A stretch of DNA of 64,000 bases from Trichobilharzia regenti (lineage: Eukaryota > Platyhelminthes > Trematoda > Strigeidida > Schistosomatidae), in contig OX235270.1 of NCBI GenBank assembly GCA_944472135.2, forward strand, positions 118,373,842-118,437,841, read 5' to 3'. The notes under the pieces are model-generated. The model saw nothing but the letters and a program-made list of their open reading frames with translations. It did no database searches and was not told the DNA's origin. Positions 33,805 to 44,214 of this stretch are shown here, piece by piece. Every line of letters starts with the position of its first letter. The first letter of the stretch is position 1. Position numbers and translations under genes: made by a program.

Positions 33805-34535
33805 GAGTCCTTTGAAGTGATCCGCCCATTGTTTAATCTGTTTTCTTCCTTGGTAATTGGGTTCCCTTGGCTGTCTTTTATAGGTTTCGCTTGTGTTGAT
33901 CTCTTCCCGGATAGAGATTTGGTTATCTGATATAGTGTCCTCAGGTCCCTTTTGCCTGCTGCCTTCTCAGCTTCAGTGGCCAGGTTGTCGTAGAATCGTC
34001 TTTTGTCCTTCCTAGCACTCTTCTTCACTTCTTTGTCCAGTGCTGTGTAAGTTGAGCTCAGCGTCTCCTTCTCCTGTCCGTCCTTGCATTGAATCATTTT
34101 CTCTTTCACCATTCTCCTCTCTTCTATTAATTTCCAAGTGTCCGTTGAGAGCCATTCCTTGTCTTGTCTCTTCTTTCTTCCTAGAACCGTTGAACACGTT
34201 TCGTTGAGAATCGCCTTCAGAGACTTCCAATGTTCTTCCACGCATGATTCTTCAGTGATGTCGCGTAGTGTTTCCTGCTTTGCTCTGACAGTTGCAGTGA
34301 AAGTGTCTTTTGTGGTTGTGTCCTTCAGTAATTGAGTGTTGAACTTGCATTGTGGCCTATCCCCAGCTATCCTCGAGGCTTTTAGTTTCACCTTGAAAGT
34401 CCCTTCTACTAGATAGTGGTCTGAACCCACATCTGCTCCTCTTCTCGACCTTGTGTCCAGTAGGCTCCGTCTCCACTTTCTTGAAATTGAGATGAAGTCT
34501 ATTTGGTTTTGGTGTTTCCATCTGGTGAAATCCAT
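33801..34535 (-). CDS. RTE-like element copy C: endonuclease end and EN-RT connector
   Basis: 244-residue frame continuing the endonuclease: NQIDFISISRKWRRSLLDT and GSDHYLV supply the final motif (SDH). The connector is lysine/glutamate-rich and probably helical (KLIEERRMVKEKM, KKSARKDKRRFYDNLA, LYQITKSLSGKR). It ends at a frameshift at NRLNNGRITSKDS; the RT fingers follow in another frame. Confidence 0.85.
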   Translation of the reverse strand: MDFTRWKHQNQIDFISISRKWRRSLLDTRSRRGADVGSDHYLVEGTFKVKLKASRIAGDRPQCKFNTQLLKDTTTKDTFTATVRAKQETLRDITEESCVEEHWKSLKAILNETCSTVLGRKKRQDKEWLSTDTWKLIEERRMVKEKMIQCKDGQEKETLSSTYTALDKEVKKSARKDKRRFYDNLATEAEKAAGKRDLRTLYQITKSLSGKRSTQAKPIKDSQGNPITKEENRLNNGRITSKDS

Positions 34536-35209
34536 GTCGTCTTGTGTATATCCTTGTGTTTGAACACACTACCACCAATCACCAAATCATTGAAGGCGCA
34601 GAAGTCTGAGAAGAGTTCACCATTGTCGTTCATTTCACCGAGGGCCTCACGACCCATGGTGAGTTCTCTTCCTGTGTTGTCTCCTCCCAGCTTCGCATTC
34701 ATGTCGCCCATCAGGATTTTGATATCGCCATTTGGGACGTTGTCCATTATTGCTTGTAGTTGTCTGTAGAACGCCTCCTTCTTCTCTTGTTCTGAGACGT
34801 TTGTAGGCGCATAGCATTGAATGACTGTAACTTTCCTTCCTTTTGAGTTGAACCTGGCTGTCATTATCCTGGAGGAGATTGGTTCCCACTGCATGAGAGC
34901 TTTGGCTGCTGTTGGTGACATCATGATGGCCACTCCCTCGGTGTGCACGTGGTTGTCCTCTAGGTGGCCGGAATAGATTACTGTCTCTCCAGTAGGTAGT
35001 TGGCACCTTCCAGTTCCGTTCCATCTGCTTTCGCAGATTCCCAACACTTCTATTCTGTACCTTCTCATTTCAGCGGCTATCTGGGCAGCCTTTCCAGTTT
35101 CGTACATTGTACGAACATTCCAGGTACCCATCCTTACTTTTGCTTTCATCGAAAGAAGGCACATCGGCTGACTGGCTTCCCGAAGGCTGCTTTCACCAGC
35201 CTGCGTCAT
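34499..35209 (-). CDS. RTE-like element copy C: apurinic-type endonuclease
   Basis: 236 residues. The start Met precedes KVRMGTWNVRTMYETGK by about 30 residues. Motifs in order: GTWNVRT (near 32), VLGICESRW (near 54), GVAIMMS (near 91), VTVIQCYAPTN (near 126), IKILMGDMNAKLGG (near 162), FNDLVIGGSVFKHKDIHKTT (near 208). This is the nicking domain used to prime insertion. The frame runs off into TKTK and stops; the missing SDH end of the domain is in the next frame from about 34510, so a small indel split the protein. A second, more decayed copy of this domain is at 55800-56350. Confidence 0.9.
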   Translation of the reverse strand: MTQAGESSLREASQPMCLLSMKAKVRMGTWNVRTMYETGKAAQIAAEMRRYRIEVLGICESRWNGTGRCQLPTGETVIYSGHLEDNHVHTEGVAIMMSPTAAKALMQWEPISSRIMTARFNSKGRKVTVIQCYAPTNVSEQEKKEAFYRQLQAIMDNVPNGDIKILMGDMNAKLGGDNTGRELTMGREALGEMNDNGELFSDFCAFNDLVIGGSVFKHKDIHKTTWISPDGNTKTK

Positions 35210-35429
35210 TTCACTTCCCCGATTCCAGCGAAAAGTAAGGCTATTGCTTATGTTTTTAGAATTTTTAATATATTTATTCGTTGAAGTTTCTGTAGCGATT
35301 TGGTTGTTTTACTTGGGTGGAGTTGCTAGCACCACGCCCCAACCCTCCCTCTTTATCCGGGCTTGGGACAGGCTAGAAAACTAGCAAGCTAGTAATCTGG
35401 CGAGGTTACTTTTCATTACAGAAAATGAA

Positions 35430-35576
35430 ATTCAGTATGTCGTGAAAGGCCCCACAATATCTGAAGGATTCTATCGAATTCCATTAAGCTTTCCAATTTA
35501 TATATATATGTGCGGCCACATGCGTATTGGGAGGACACATATATCTCTGCAGGTTAGGACTATAGAACACATTCCT

Positions 35577-35618
<42 letters not shown>

Positions 35619-35690
35619 TCGTCGAAGCCCTGACTTTGAAAACGCTTAAACCTGTCGTATTCTTATTATTTTAGACATGCCTTGGTAGCC
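35430..35690 (+). pseudogene. Penelope-like element GIY-YIG remnant split by (TA)n
   Basis: Frame with CGHMRIGRTHISLQ (compare CGDTYIGRT) and RTIEHIPQ (EH.P signature), then a (TA)n tract at 35579-35616, then FVEALTLKTLKPVVF in the same sense (compare FVEALAIRKFKPPLC at 46 kb). The TA tract replaces or expands the segment between nuclease and C-terminus. It directly abuts the 5' end of RTE copy C. Confidence 0.75.
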
Positions 35691-35989
35691 AAATTCTAAA
35701 ATAAAGGATTATTTTGTAAAGTAATGTTGTCATCCATTTTATATTTCATTTTCTTTCTTCTTATCTATGATAGTGACCTCTAAATCAACATTTTGACCCA
35801 ATTTAATTCATTGCTGAACCTTTATATTCTGTTACCTTTTTATAGAAATGCGTATGACAAGTATGTATGTGATCAGAATCCCCGAAATGTTTTGTGAAAA
35901 TAAGTTACAAATTTCAGACAAATTATGTCTGCTTATTGTTCTGTCAGAACTTGTAAAGGGAACTAATCGCTTTTAATTTAACAAAGACT

Positions 35990-36190
35990 GAATAAAATGG
36001 CCTTATTTATTGGGTGGTGACTAGGAGCACACCAGTTTCGTTCTGTTTGGGACTCGTCAACTGGGTGTACTTGTAATCCTCAGTGAGTAGTGGTATCCTA
36101 ACTAGGCAATGCCATTTGATAAGTCCCAAACAGAACGAAATCGGCATACTGGATCCCACCGCGAGACACTATCCACCAAATAAGGAAATC
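35990..36190. mobile_element. Sm-alpha-like SINE inverted dimer, decayed
   Basis: A minus copy (about 36010-36095) faces a plus copy (about 36105-36185). Minus block: GACGAGTCCC then GAACGAAACTGG on the complement, core TTGACGA (C3 to U). Plus block: TGATAAGTCCCAAACAGAAC then GAAA and a cleavage region followed by CTGGATCCCACCG. Both cores are mutated. It keeps the head-to-head arrangement of 3059-3773 but without the tRNA heads. Confidence 0.65.
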
Positions 36191-36640
36191 GGCTAGTTTC
36201 TTCAACTCACTCTCATGGAGGATCCCTAGTAATTCTTTGAACGGTTGTGACTGTCGGTAGTTGTTTATTGTTTTTTCTTGTAAAATTGTAGACAAGCTAG
36301 TTAGTATAAAAAAAAACAACTAACCTACATTAGACAAAACTTTTTTATAGACAAAGTCTAAATACATAACTTTGAAACATTTTAGAATAAAGCTTTAGAG
36401 TTTATGTTGTTTTCAACATTGAACAGCAATTAAAACGAAACTTGTTTTGTGATAATCTAAAACCATAATCAACAACTTTTATCACATGCTATTCAAAGTC
36501 TTCAGCTTTTGTTTACACGCAAATAAATTTTGTCACAGAATACAGCAAGACAGAATATAGCGAAGCCAGGGTAATTACTCGATGCAACTGAATGAATGGT
36601 GTATTTTAATCTGAAGGTTTCCAGTTGACTTGCTGAAGCA
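36191..36640. other. Unassigned AT-rich spacer
   Basis: No gene recognised. Confidence 0.4.
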
Positions 36641-36815
36641 CTTAGTTCCTTTTATAACTTTAAACAAAGTACTTAGGGGAAAATATTGCAAGATGGCATT
36701 AATTGGTATTTTCTCTACAACCACATTACAGCTGACAAGACTGACAGATGATTAATCCCATATAGGACGAAACGGACTTCTTGGACTTTGCTGCTAGCCA
36801 GCATCAAAAAAGCAA
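36641..36815 (+). repeat. PLE-end-like stretch followed by hammerhead-like remnant
   Basis: TTAGTTCCTTTTATAACTTT recalls the PLE end seen at 26559 and 46359. Then 36738-36805 reads AGATGATTAATCCCATATAG, GACGAAAC, and CTGCTAGCC, like an Sm-alpha ribozyme with a damaged core. Low-confidence remnants. Confidence 0.4.
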
Positions 36816-36964
36816 ATTATAGTTATTAGTCCTGGCGACACCGAGGCATCCATTAAAGAAGACCGTTTACCAAAATGAGGCTGATTAATTCAGACCAGAT
36901 ATTTCCATGGGAATTCACCAATTTGGATAAATAATGAAAAGTTTTCACAGCTGGTTAATTTCAA

Positions 36965-37212
36965 GTGAAGTCACAAACTGACATCATTTGGAAATCTAGT
37001 GGAAACCTCCAATTATTGGACAGCTGTCTCATCCTAGTCTAGGACTCTACGGCATTAAGGTAATCTTACCCCACAGTGAGGTGATCTCTGGACCGTCGGG
37101 TTACTAGCTGAGCCCGTCGACCGTTCAGCTACCTCTTAAGGCTCTCAAACTTGGACGAATCAGCTGTCCAACACTCCCTGGTTTCCAGTGCTTCCGAGGT
37201 GATGATACATGA
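36965..37212. mobile_element. SINE-B-like inverted dimer, decayed
   Basis: Minus part (36965-37130) contains the complement of the ribozyme 3' side (GGACAGCTGTCTCATCCTAG). Plus part (37138-37212) reads CTCTCAAACTTGGACGAATC, AGCTGTCCAACACTCCC. Both lack the CTGANGA side, which fits a dimer joined near the ribozyme. Confidence 0.6.
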
Positions 37213-38960
37213 TGATAATATTAAAACCCAGATCAACCATAACTTCCTTCAGGATAGTAATCATTTGCTTGAGGTTCCGAAAAAGTGTAAATCACTAATA
37301 TCTAATTCATAAAATTTTAGTATGGAATCCTTCACTGATTTGAGCACTTGTGGTTCTCCAGTTTGAATTTTGTCTCACCTTTTCCTTTCAGATCAGTTAG
37401 ACAGTATGATAAGTATTCACAAAACAAGTATGGCCGGTAGCTTAGTACACTGGGAAACCTATGCGGACTAAGTGAGACGTATTAATATTATTCTTATTAT
37501 TATTTAACGATATTCAAGACAAAGTACGATACACACAGATACATTTAGACATGAACAGAAACGCTTGCTATTGGATAAATTCAGTCAGCTCCCATCTTGT
37601 TTAATTAAGTTAATGCACAGTGGTATGTCTAACATTTCATCAGATTTCTACAAGTAATGTTTTTTTTGTTAAGATAAAGTGCATTCCTACTGCCTGCTGA
37701 GTTCTTTCAGTCTTTAAATATGTGTATCCACAAGTCAGTGTAGTTGTGAATTGTATACTTTTTTGCAGTAAAATTCATTTTATCTGAAATGAATTCTTTC
37801 TACAGCATGTTAAAATTTAGGTCATATATATATATATATATATATATATGTAATTTAAATGTAAATTTATGATGTACTTTTAGTTTGATATAAAAAACTG
37901 TTTTATTCCATTGACTGATCATTAGGATGTAGTCAGCAATATGCTTACTGAGTTCTATCATTTATAATCATCAGAAAGCTCTTAACCTAGTTGAGTAAGG
38001 CGAATCCTCAACTTCTGAGAGGCACCTGAGGGATACAAATCCTCATCACTCAGTGGTAGAGTCACACATGTCGTCAATAATCTATATGGGCTGGTGATTA
38101 ACCTCTTGTGGAATAGTAACGGATCACGAAGTAGTCATAGCTGTCTATACTCCTTAATGTTGTTAGTTAAGTTCATTTAGTTAAATGTCTGTAAATTTCA
38201 CAGACTACTAGTGTCCCTCTCGGAAGGTAGAGGATCTTCACCAAGTGTAGCTCCAAACATTGTGGGTTAAGATTGAACAGTTACATTGATTTATATCCTG
38301 TGATCATTTGGAGATCATATTAAGGACTTGCTAATGAGTACTACCATGCAAGAAATCCCCGTCAGTTGATTCCTTGACGCCTGTGATGTACCGGATATTC
38401 AAACACCATCTTACAACGTAACAATAATCAACGGAATTTTAAGCTATCCGAAGCGGAGAATACGAGCTACTTATGGTTTAATTCAATAAAAGCTAAACAT
38501 CCATACAGACTGAGCTACTCAGGACCAGGATACAGTGACGAAAACAAAGGTGAAGTCTTCCAAGAAGTGGTGAAGTTTTCAGATTACGGGTTTGTAGGGT
38601 ATTAACTGATTTCACCAACATAAATCAGAGAATAACTGGAAAGTATGGATCACTGGAAATCTGTCTCTTCCAAGTTTATGTCTTTTTGGCAGTATTAGTA
38701 CATGACCCCACCAGGAATAGAGCCCAGGATGTTCAAACTACTAACCAAGCACGCTTACCACTCACCTATTAAGTTGGAACCCAATAGCTACTGATATAAG
38801 TAGGCCTCAATTTCTCATGTTAAATACTGGAAATCACCAGTCACAATCTCGTTAGAAATTCAGAATATTCAGCCTAAAAGCACTTTTGCATGCTATTTGA
38901 ATATCTCCTTTCCTTAACATATTCGAGATGTCACAATACCGTTGAGTAAAAACGAAAACG
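37213..38960. other. Long spacer without recognised gene
   Basis: (TA)n at 37827-37849. Short tRNA-like phrases near 38045-38065 (CTCAGTGGTAGAGTC) and 38715-38760 could be old tRNA-derived repeats, but I cannot support full heads. Confidence 0.45.
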
Positions 38961-39205
38961 GTGGGAACATCATCACTCACTGAGAAATGCAGGTACATCC
39001 AGCTGACGAGTCCCAAATAGGACGAAATGCGCATCCTGGATTCCACTGCTAGCCACCATCCACCAATTGTACACCAATTAAATACCCAGACATCGTCGAA
39101 GCATCTGCACAAGAAGCCGACATGTCAACCTGAGACCGAACACTTCGGTCCAATCAATCAACGGGAAAATCAGAAAAAAATTCAATTCAATATTCAATTC
39201 AAAAT
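38961..39205 (+). mobile_element. Sm-alpha-type SINE, 5'-truncated copy
   Basis: Begins just before the hammerhead (GGGAACATCATCACTCACTG), so the tRNA head is missing, and runs through the same 3' region as 3541-3770 (ACCAATTGTACACCAATTAA ... AATCAATCAACGGGAAAATC). It is nearly identical to the plus copy at 3 kb, implying recent activity. Confidence 0.85.
38989..39049 (+). ncRNA. Hammerhead ribozyme, Sm-alpha type (intact core)
   Basis: Same fold as 3569-3629: stem I ATCCAG/CTGGAT, core CTGACGA, stem II GTCC/GGAC, GAAA, palindrome ATGCGCAT, cleavage after ATC. All conserved core bases are present. Confidence 0.9.
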
Positions 39206-39344
39206 AGATATTAATTATATCGTGATCGAACAATAGATAACTGTTGACTGATCTAGACTATTTTGATCACATTTGTGATACTAATGTGTCAGTGCCAGAT
39301 TTATGGTATGTGAAACTCAGATTCTGTTGTTGTATGTTTGTTTA

Positions 39345-40190
39345 TGCGTTGAAGTTTCTGTAGCAGTTTGACTGATTTTTCCTCCCTCTCTCTACCCAGG
39401 CTTGGGATTGTCTTGAAAACTAGCAAGTTAGTAAACTGGGCGAGGTTGAACATTATTAGAACTCCAGATGAACACAGAGAAGACGGAGGTGAGGAAGACA
39501 ACCAATCAACAACAACAAGCGCTAATCACTATCAATGGGAGAGATTTGAAGGAGGGTTACCTCCTTTACTTATCCGGCTAGGAAGAATCGTTTCACAATT
39601 ACAGGCACACCACAAGGATGAAGATGTCAAAACAAGTCAGAATCAGAAAGGCAAGATACGCTTTCATCAATCTGAGACCAGTTTGGAAATCCTCTGCTTC
39701 ACTCAGTCAGCATAAACAGCAAGACCCGGATTTTCAACACAAATATAAAGTCAGTCAGTCAGTCAGTGCTTCTCTACGGGTCATAAACTTGCACTGCATG
39801 TTACGAAAAGGATTCCCAACACGCCACTGCAGACGTTTATCAACAGCTGCCACCTTCGCTGACTGACTTCATACTGAAGATCAAATGGCCAACCGGCCGG
39901 CGAGAAAGAATTAGTAACGAGAAACTCTGGTAGGGAACAAACCAAAGGCGAGAGCCAGTTGTTCAGCAAATATGTAGGCGAAAATGGAGGTGGCATGATC
40001 AGGCATACGCTGAGGAGACCGTCGACTGACATCACGCGCAGTGCAGGCCATCGCTCAAGTGGAACCCAAATGCCAAGCAAGGAAGGTATATGGCGAGGAG
40101 GAGATGAGAGATTACGGGCAACCGTGGACCCAGATGAAGAGAACAACAGAAAATAGAAGAAAGTGGAGATATGTTGTTGAAGCGGCATGT
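39345..40190 (+). mobile_element. RTE-like element, copy I, with inverted 5' end
   Basis: Two parts in opposite orientation. 39345-39455 matches plus-strand 35279-35420, which is the 5' UTR of copy C in minus orientation. From 39459 the sequence is the plus-strand C-terminal part (KWRW-like region near 39980, EEMRDYG near 40098). Inverted 5' end plus sense 3' end with the middle lost is what twin priming produces. The usual CCCTATGTTCC end is not preserved. Many stops; not functional. Confidence 0.78.
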
Positions 40191-41544
40191 TTGTTTGTCA
40201 TCATCTGCTGTCTAAATGGACATTCATCCTATTTCACATCCAGAGTAGCAGTAAAGATGTTGTCTAGGTGGACAATGAGAGCTTCACAGTTAAACTATAC
40301 AGAGCAGGGAACACAATAACACTAAAAACATTATCCCTAGTTGTTTCATACATCATGCATATTTGTTGGAGTTATTTTGAATCTCCTGTTTACCGATGAT
40401 TTGGCATTTTACACAGTAAGTGATGGGTTTGAGTTTCACTGTAAATGCAGCTACCTTCAGATGACGAGTCCCCGGCAGGATGAAAAGTACATCATAGACT
40501 CCATTACCAGCTAACATCAACCAGATGATAACATATTTATTTATTGGAATGGAACATAAATCCGAAATCCAGAAGATTAAAAAATGACAGTCCTCATTTC
40601 TGCAGTCACTGATAGTATGATTGGATTCCCTTGAGGAAAATATCAACAGTTAACACTAACCGAGATAAAATATTCCAGACGGAATAGTTATGTGTCCACT
40701 GTGAAATCTCAATGCCTCGGATTCAATCGAAGCTTTACAGTCCTGAACAGTTTCAAACATTGCGGTGTTAATATTAATTCATTCTACTATCCTCGAAACA
40801 TCATCCAGTTAATAGTACAATGTATCAGTGAAGGTTGAAATAAAGAAAAACCCTCCTAATCCAAATTTACAGACATAATTGAAAAACGAATGTTCTCATG
40901 CCGACAGTTTACTGCATTAATTAATTAATAGTAAATAATAAACTATGAAATATTCATTAATTCGCAACCTAATTATGATATACTGACGTGATGGTTTATT
41001 TCATAACTACGTCAAAATGTTTATGATATTATATAAGAATGAACCAGTTACTGTCCATGTGTAAGATTGATTACGAAATTTCACTTCACAGTTTTAAACT
41101 AATTTTATAGTGAATTTTAAGGCCATTGCAGAGGAATTCATGACGAATGCCATTTCATTCAGTCTGTAGGTCTTTAACTAAATAAAGAAGCTGGTTTATC
41201 TCTGGTCTCTTTCCATGCTTTTTGATGCCTGATTCAGTGGATAATAATTTTCACTAGCCAGAGTATTAGCACGATCTGCTAAAGTATAAGTGCAGTGATG
41301 TTTCATCTCACTCTTGTTAAAAGTTATCCGTCGCTAATTGTTAATGTCATGTTGAGTTCTTCACTCTGGATGATTTATTCATTGGGGTATTCACTGTTGT
41401 TTTAAACAGAACTCTCAGCAGAAACTAGGCTAGCCTCTCCACATATAGTTCACTCGTATACTCGTCTTACTTGCATTGTGACTGCTCATTTTAGTAGTTG
41501 GTTTGCTATTGCCTAAATGTGTATACCGGCTGTTTATTTCTTTG
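40191..41544. other. Spacer with one hammerhead-like remnant
   Basis: At 40445-40520 the order TTCAGATGACGAGTCCC, GGATGAAAAG, then CATCATAGACTCCATTACCA resembles a decayed Sm-alpha ribozyme (core ATGACGA). Nothing else recognised. Confidence 0.45.
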
Positions 41545-41735
41545 ATTGCATGGAGGATATCATCATGAGCTGACATCAGTTAGAGAACCACTGGAAAACC
41601 TGGGAGTACTAAACAGCTGTTTCGTCCTAGTTTGGGACTCTACGCACCCATCGGGGTTCGAACCCAGGACCTTCTGGTTACAAGGTGAGCTCGTAGGTCA
41701 TTGAGTCACTGGGATCCGATTCAATGGTCCTTTTT
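41545..41735 (-). mobile_element. SINE-B partial copy
   Basis: Minus copy from the 3' end (TTGATTGCATGGAGGATA) through ribozyme remains to a tRNA-like head (complement of GGGTTCGAACCCAGGACC and GAGTCACTGGGATCCGA). The CTGANGA segment is precisely missing between the stem I and stem II strands, so the ribozyme is dead. Confidence 0.75.
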
Positions 41736-42064
41736 TCTTCCACATAACCCTCATATCTATGTTTCCCTCTGAGTTTCTCTATTGATGGATGAACTGTGTC
41801 GATTTTCTTTCAGGAGCCTTATTGCCTTTTTCTACCTTGACATTCCGAAGATGGTTTTAGTGTTTACCTTGACTAGAAACAAACTGAAAGATTGTTGGAC
41901 ATCTACATGGGTGTTACACATCTCAGCTGAAATTTCTCTTTGCAGTGTGTAAACTAAGGGTGGAGAATCTACTATTAACTGCTATTAACTGAGTACCATC
42001 GTCTAACCTAAAAAAGGTGCCCACTGCTTTATCTATTGCGACTGCTAAATTCAGAGTAATTTAC

Positions 42065-42240
42065 ATTGAGAATCTTTGGTTCAGTGATAGAATGCTTGCC
42101 AGTTGCGTAGGCGGCCTCAGTTCTATTTCCAACTGACGCACACCCAAACCTCATCCAGGCGGTAGCAAACTCGAAAGAAAGAAAGACTGGGCTTAATGCT
42201 AGTAATCCCATTTTGACAAAAACTGTCCACCAGTGGAACC
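42065..42240 (+). repeat. tRNA-Gly-like SINE
   Basis: TGGTTCAGTGATAGAATGCT (A-box), GTAGGCGGCCTCAGTTCTAT (weak B-box), then a tail with GGCTTAATGCTAGTAATCCC. Related to 23185 and 58816 copies; no pairable acceptor stem, so not a tRNA gene. Confidence 0.6.
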
Positions 42241-43001
42241 TCAGAGCTTTGATCCCATCCCATACTCATTTTGGAATGTGAAGAATTAAATATTGAAAGC
42301 AAGTGAACATCATGGAGAACTAGACATCTGTTTAGTTCCTATTGGTTAGTGAGCACCTGAAACGCATACAAGAAAAATTCCACCACTGTAGGATCTCTCA
42401 GAAAATATTCCACTGTTTGAAATACAATAGTTCAGGCTTCTCAATCCTCTGAAATTCATGTCCAGCATTTAATGTCCCTTGTTTATCATTCTTGAATAGT
42501 AATCCATATTAGTAGGACAAAAAGGTGATTATCTTAAGGGTGACCGATATTAAACAGTATAGAAATGAGTGAATGAAAAACATGCAGTTTGAATAATTTA
42601 CGTTGATGTAACTAACTTGAAATAAATACATGATTCGTGAGTCTGTCTGTCACAAGGTATTTGGAAAAGCTGCATGTATCTGAATGCTCCCCATAATTTG
42701 GAAATATCTATTTACTGAATGATTTAGAAGCCATGATTACTAGGCAGATACATAGTCCTTTGTTTTCACAATATTAACTCAGGGATGTGGTACAATATTG
42801 AGGTGCCTTGATGTGTCAGATAGGGCTTACGATGCTAACAAGTTTTCCACATCGAAATAAGTGAAGTGAGTTATGAATACCAGAGCCTATTGGTTAAATG
42901 TTAAGGGCTGAAACTGATGAAATATTAGTTAATAATAAAGTGTTATAGTTGACTTTTTCTTCTCATTAAATCGTCGCCATACTGAGTCTTCTGATGATGT
43001 C

Positions 43002-43003
<2 letters not shown>
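42241..43003. other. Unassigned spacer
   Basis: No gene recognised. Confidence 0.4.

Positions 43004-43055
<52 letters not shown>
43004..43055. repeat. (TA)n microsatellite
   Basis: About 25 TA units; a further short TA run (43271-43283) lies on the far side of the SINE-B hairpin, as if the SINE landed inside one TA tract. Confidence 0.92.
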
Positions 43056-43057
<2 letters not shown>

Positions 43058-43271
43058 AGTATTGGTTTTGTAGGGATTTTGTTTGATTGCATGGAGGATT
43101 TAATCATGAGCTGACATCAGTTAGAGAACCACTGGAAAACCTGGGAGTACTGGACAGCTGGGGTGCGTACTGCTGAAGAGTCCCAAACTAGGACGAAACA
43201 GCTGTCCAGTACTCCCGGGTTTTCCAGTGGTTCTCTAACTGATGTCAGTTCATGATTAAATCCTCCATGCA
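43056..43271. mobile_element. SINE-B inverted dimer with canonical hammerhead
   Basis: A 73-bp left arm (43088-43160) is the reverse complement of the right arm (43199-43271) with two mismatches that I can see. The 38-base loop (43161-43198) contains stem I 5' strand, core and stem II of a hammerhead; the right arm starts at its stem III. The left side extends to the family 3' end at 43056 (CAAGTATTGG). There is no tRNA head on either side. The inversion breakpoint lies 7 nt from the predicted cleavage site. Confidence 0.88.
43167..43212 (+). ncRNA. Hammerhead ribozyme, SINE-B, fully canonical
   Basis: Stem I GTACTG (43167-43172) pairs perfectly with CAGTAC (43207-43212). Core CTGAAGA (43173-43179). 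Stem II GTCC/GGAC around CAAACTA. GAAA (43195-43198). Stem III is the loopless palindrome ACAGCTGT (43198-43205). Cleavage is predicted after GTC, between 43206 and 43207. Every conserved hammerhead position is satisfied. The flanking 73-bp arm can compete for the CAGTAC and CTGT strands, so the long hairpin could hold the ribozyme off. Confidence 0.88.
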
Positions 43272-43283
43272 ATATATATATAT

Positions 43284-44214
43284 ACTCAGAGTTACACAAA
43301 GCATACATCCAATTCACAGAATGTAATGCCACAGAAATTCTCTTTTACAGTCAAATTCAGTTGTCTCCCTTCTTTCCCATTTTTTTTTCGGATGTCTTGG
43401 ACAAGTGTAGAATAATTCCTGTTGTACTTATTCTCAGCTGATTCGATAAACGAAGCTTCAGTTATCAGCCTCTCCGTCCACTTAGTCAAGTTAAATTTTC
43501 AGACTATTATCTCTAATTCCATCTAACTGTGTGGTTGCGTGTAAATGCATGCAGTGGTGTGGTTGAGCTTTTTTTCCACATTTTTATCGTATCATGGTCT
43601 ACTAGTGTATATTTCTCTAGGTTTTTGTGTCTTGCTTATCTGATTAAATTCTGCCTACTACCCTCTGACAAATGCGTTCGACGCTACAATCATTGCAGGG
43701 TGTTAGATAAACGAAGTTAAAAATACAGCATGCTAAAAACTGGTTACTTTGATAGAGAAATTTCTAAATTTGACGTCAGAAAAAAACTTTTACAGTTTGT
43801 AGACTATTCTACTGCAGTTTTTGAATTTCACGAACCTGTCCTTGCAGCTGTTCATTCCTAAATGAAAGATAGTAGCATTATTTAATACTGAAATTTCTAT
43901 GTAAGATAGAGTATATTAATAGGTCTAACTTCAGCAGCCTATATGACAGTCAGAAGAAAAGAAGTATTTTAATTTATAAAGACTTTTAAGCATTAATATT
44001 GGTAAAAGGTTTGAGCATTGTGGAATAGATCAAATAAAGTATAATTATATTTAATTGTACCATCGTCCACTTGAGAAGAGGTGAATCCCACTGATGAATC
44101 GCGAATATGAGGATATGCAACTTCTGTACTCCACTATTTGACATCATTAGTCAAATAAAAATAAATCTATCTGATCGCTCTTCGATTAAAGAAGTTTGAA
44201 ATTCTCAAGTGTTC
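43284..44214. other. Unassigned AT-rich spacer
   Basis: No gene recognised. Confidence 0.4.

Larger units (their letters stand above)
32000..35424 (-). mobile_element. RTE-like non-LTR retrotransposon, copy C (near full length)
   Basis: The most complete element of the window, on minus. Order: 5' UTR (about 35424-35210), apurinic-type endonuclease (35209-34499), connector (34535-33801), RT fingers (33804-33373), RT palm (33300-33036), degraded thumb and C-terminus, and the 3' end GGAACATAGGGCTTC (read on plus) with an (ATT)n tail at 32000-32013. At least three frameshifts or stops split it. EN then RT in one short element of about 3.3 kb is the RTE plan; schistosome SR2-type elements are the natural comparison. 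The RT catalytic motif is destroyed. Confidence 0.88.

Noticed and set aside
33362..33820. 152-codon plus-strand frame
   Set aside because: It is the antisense shadow of the RT fingers of RTE copy C.
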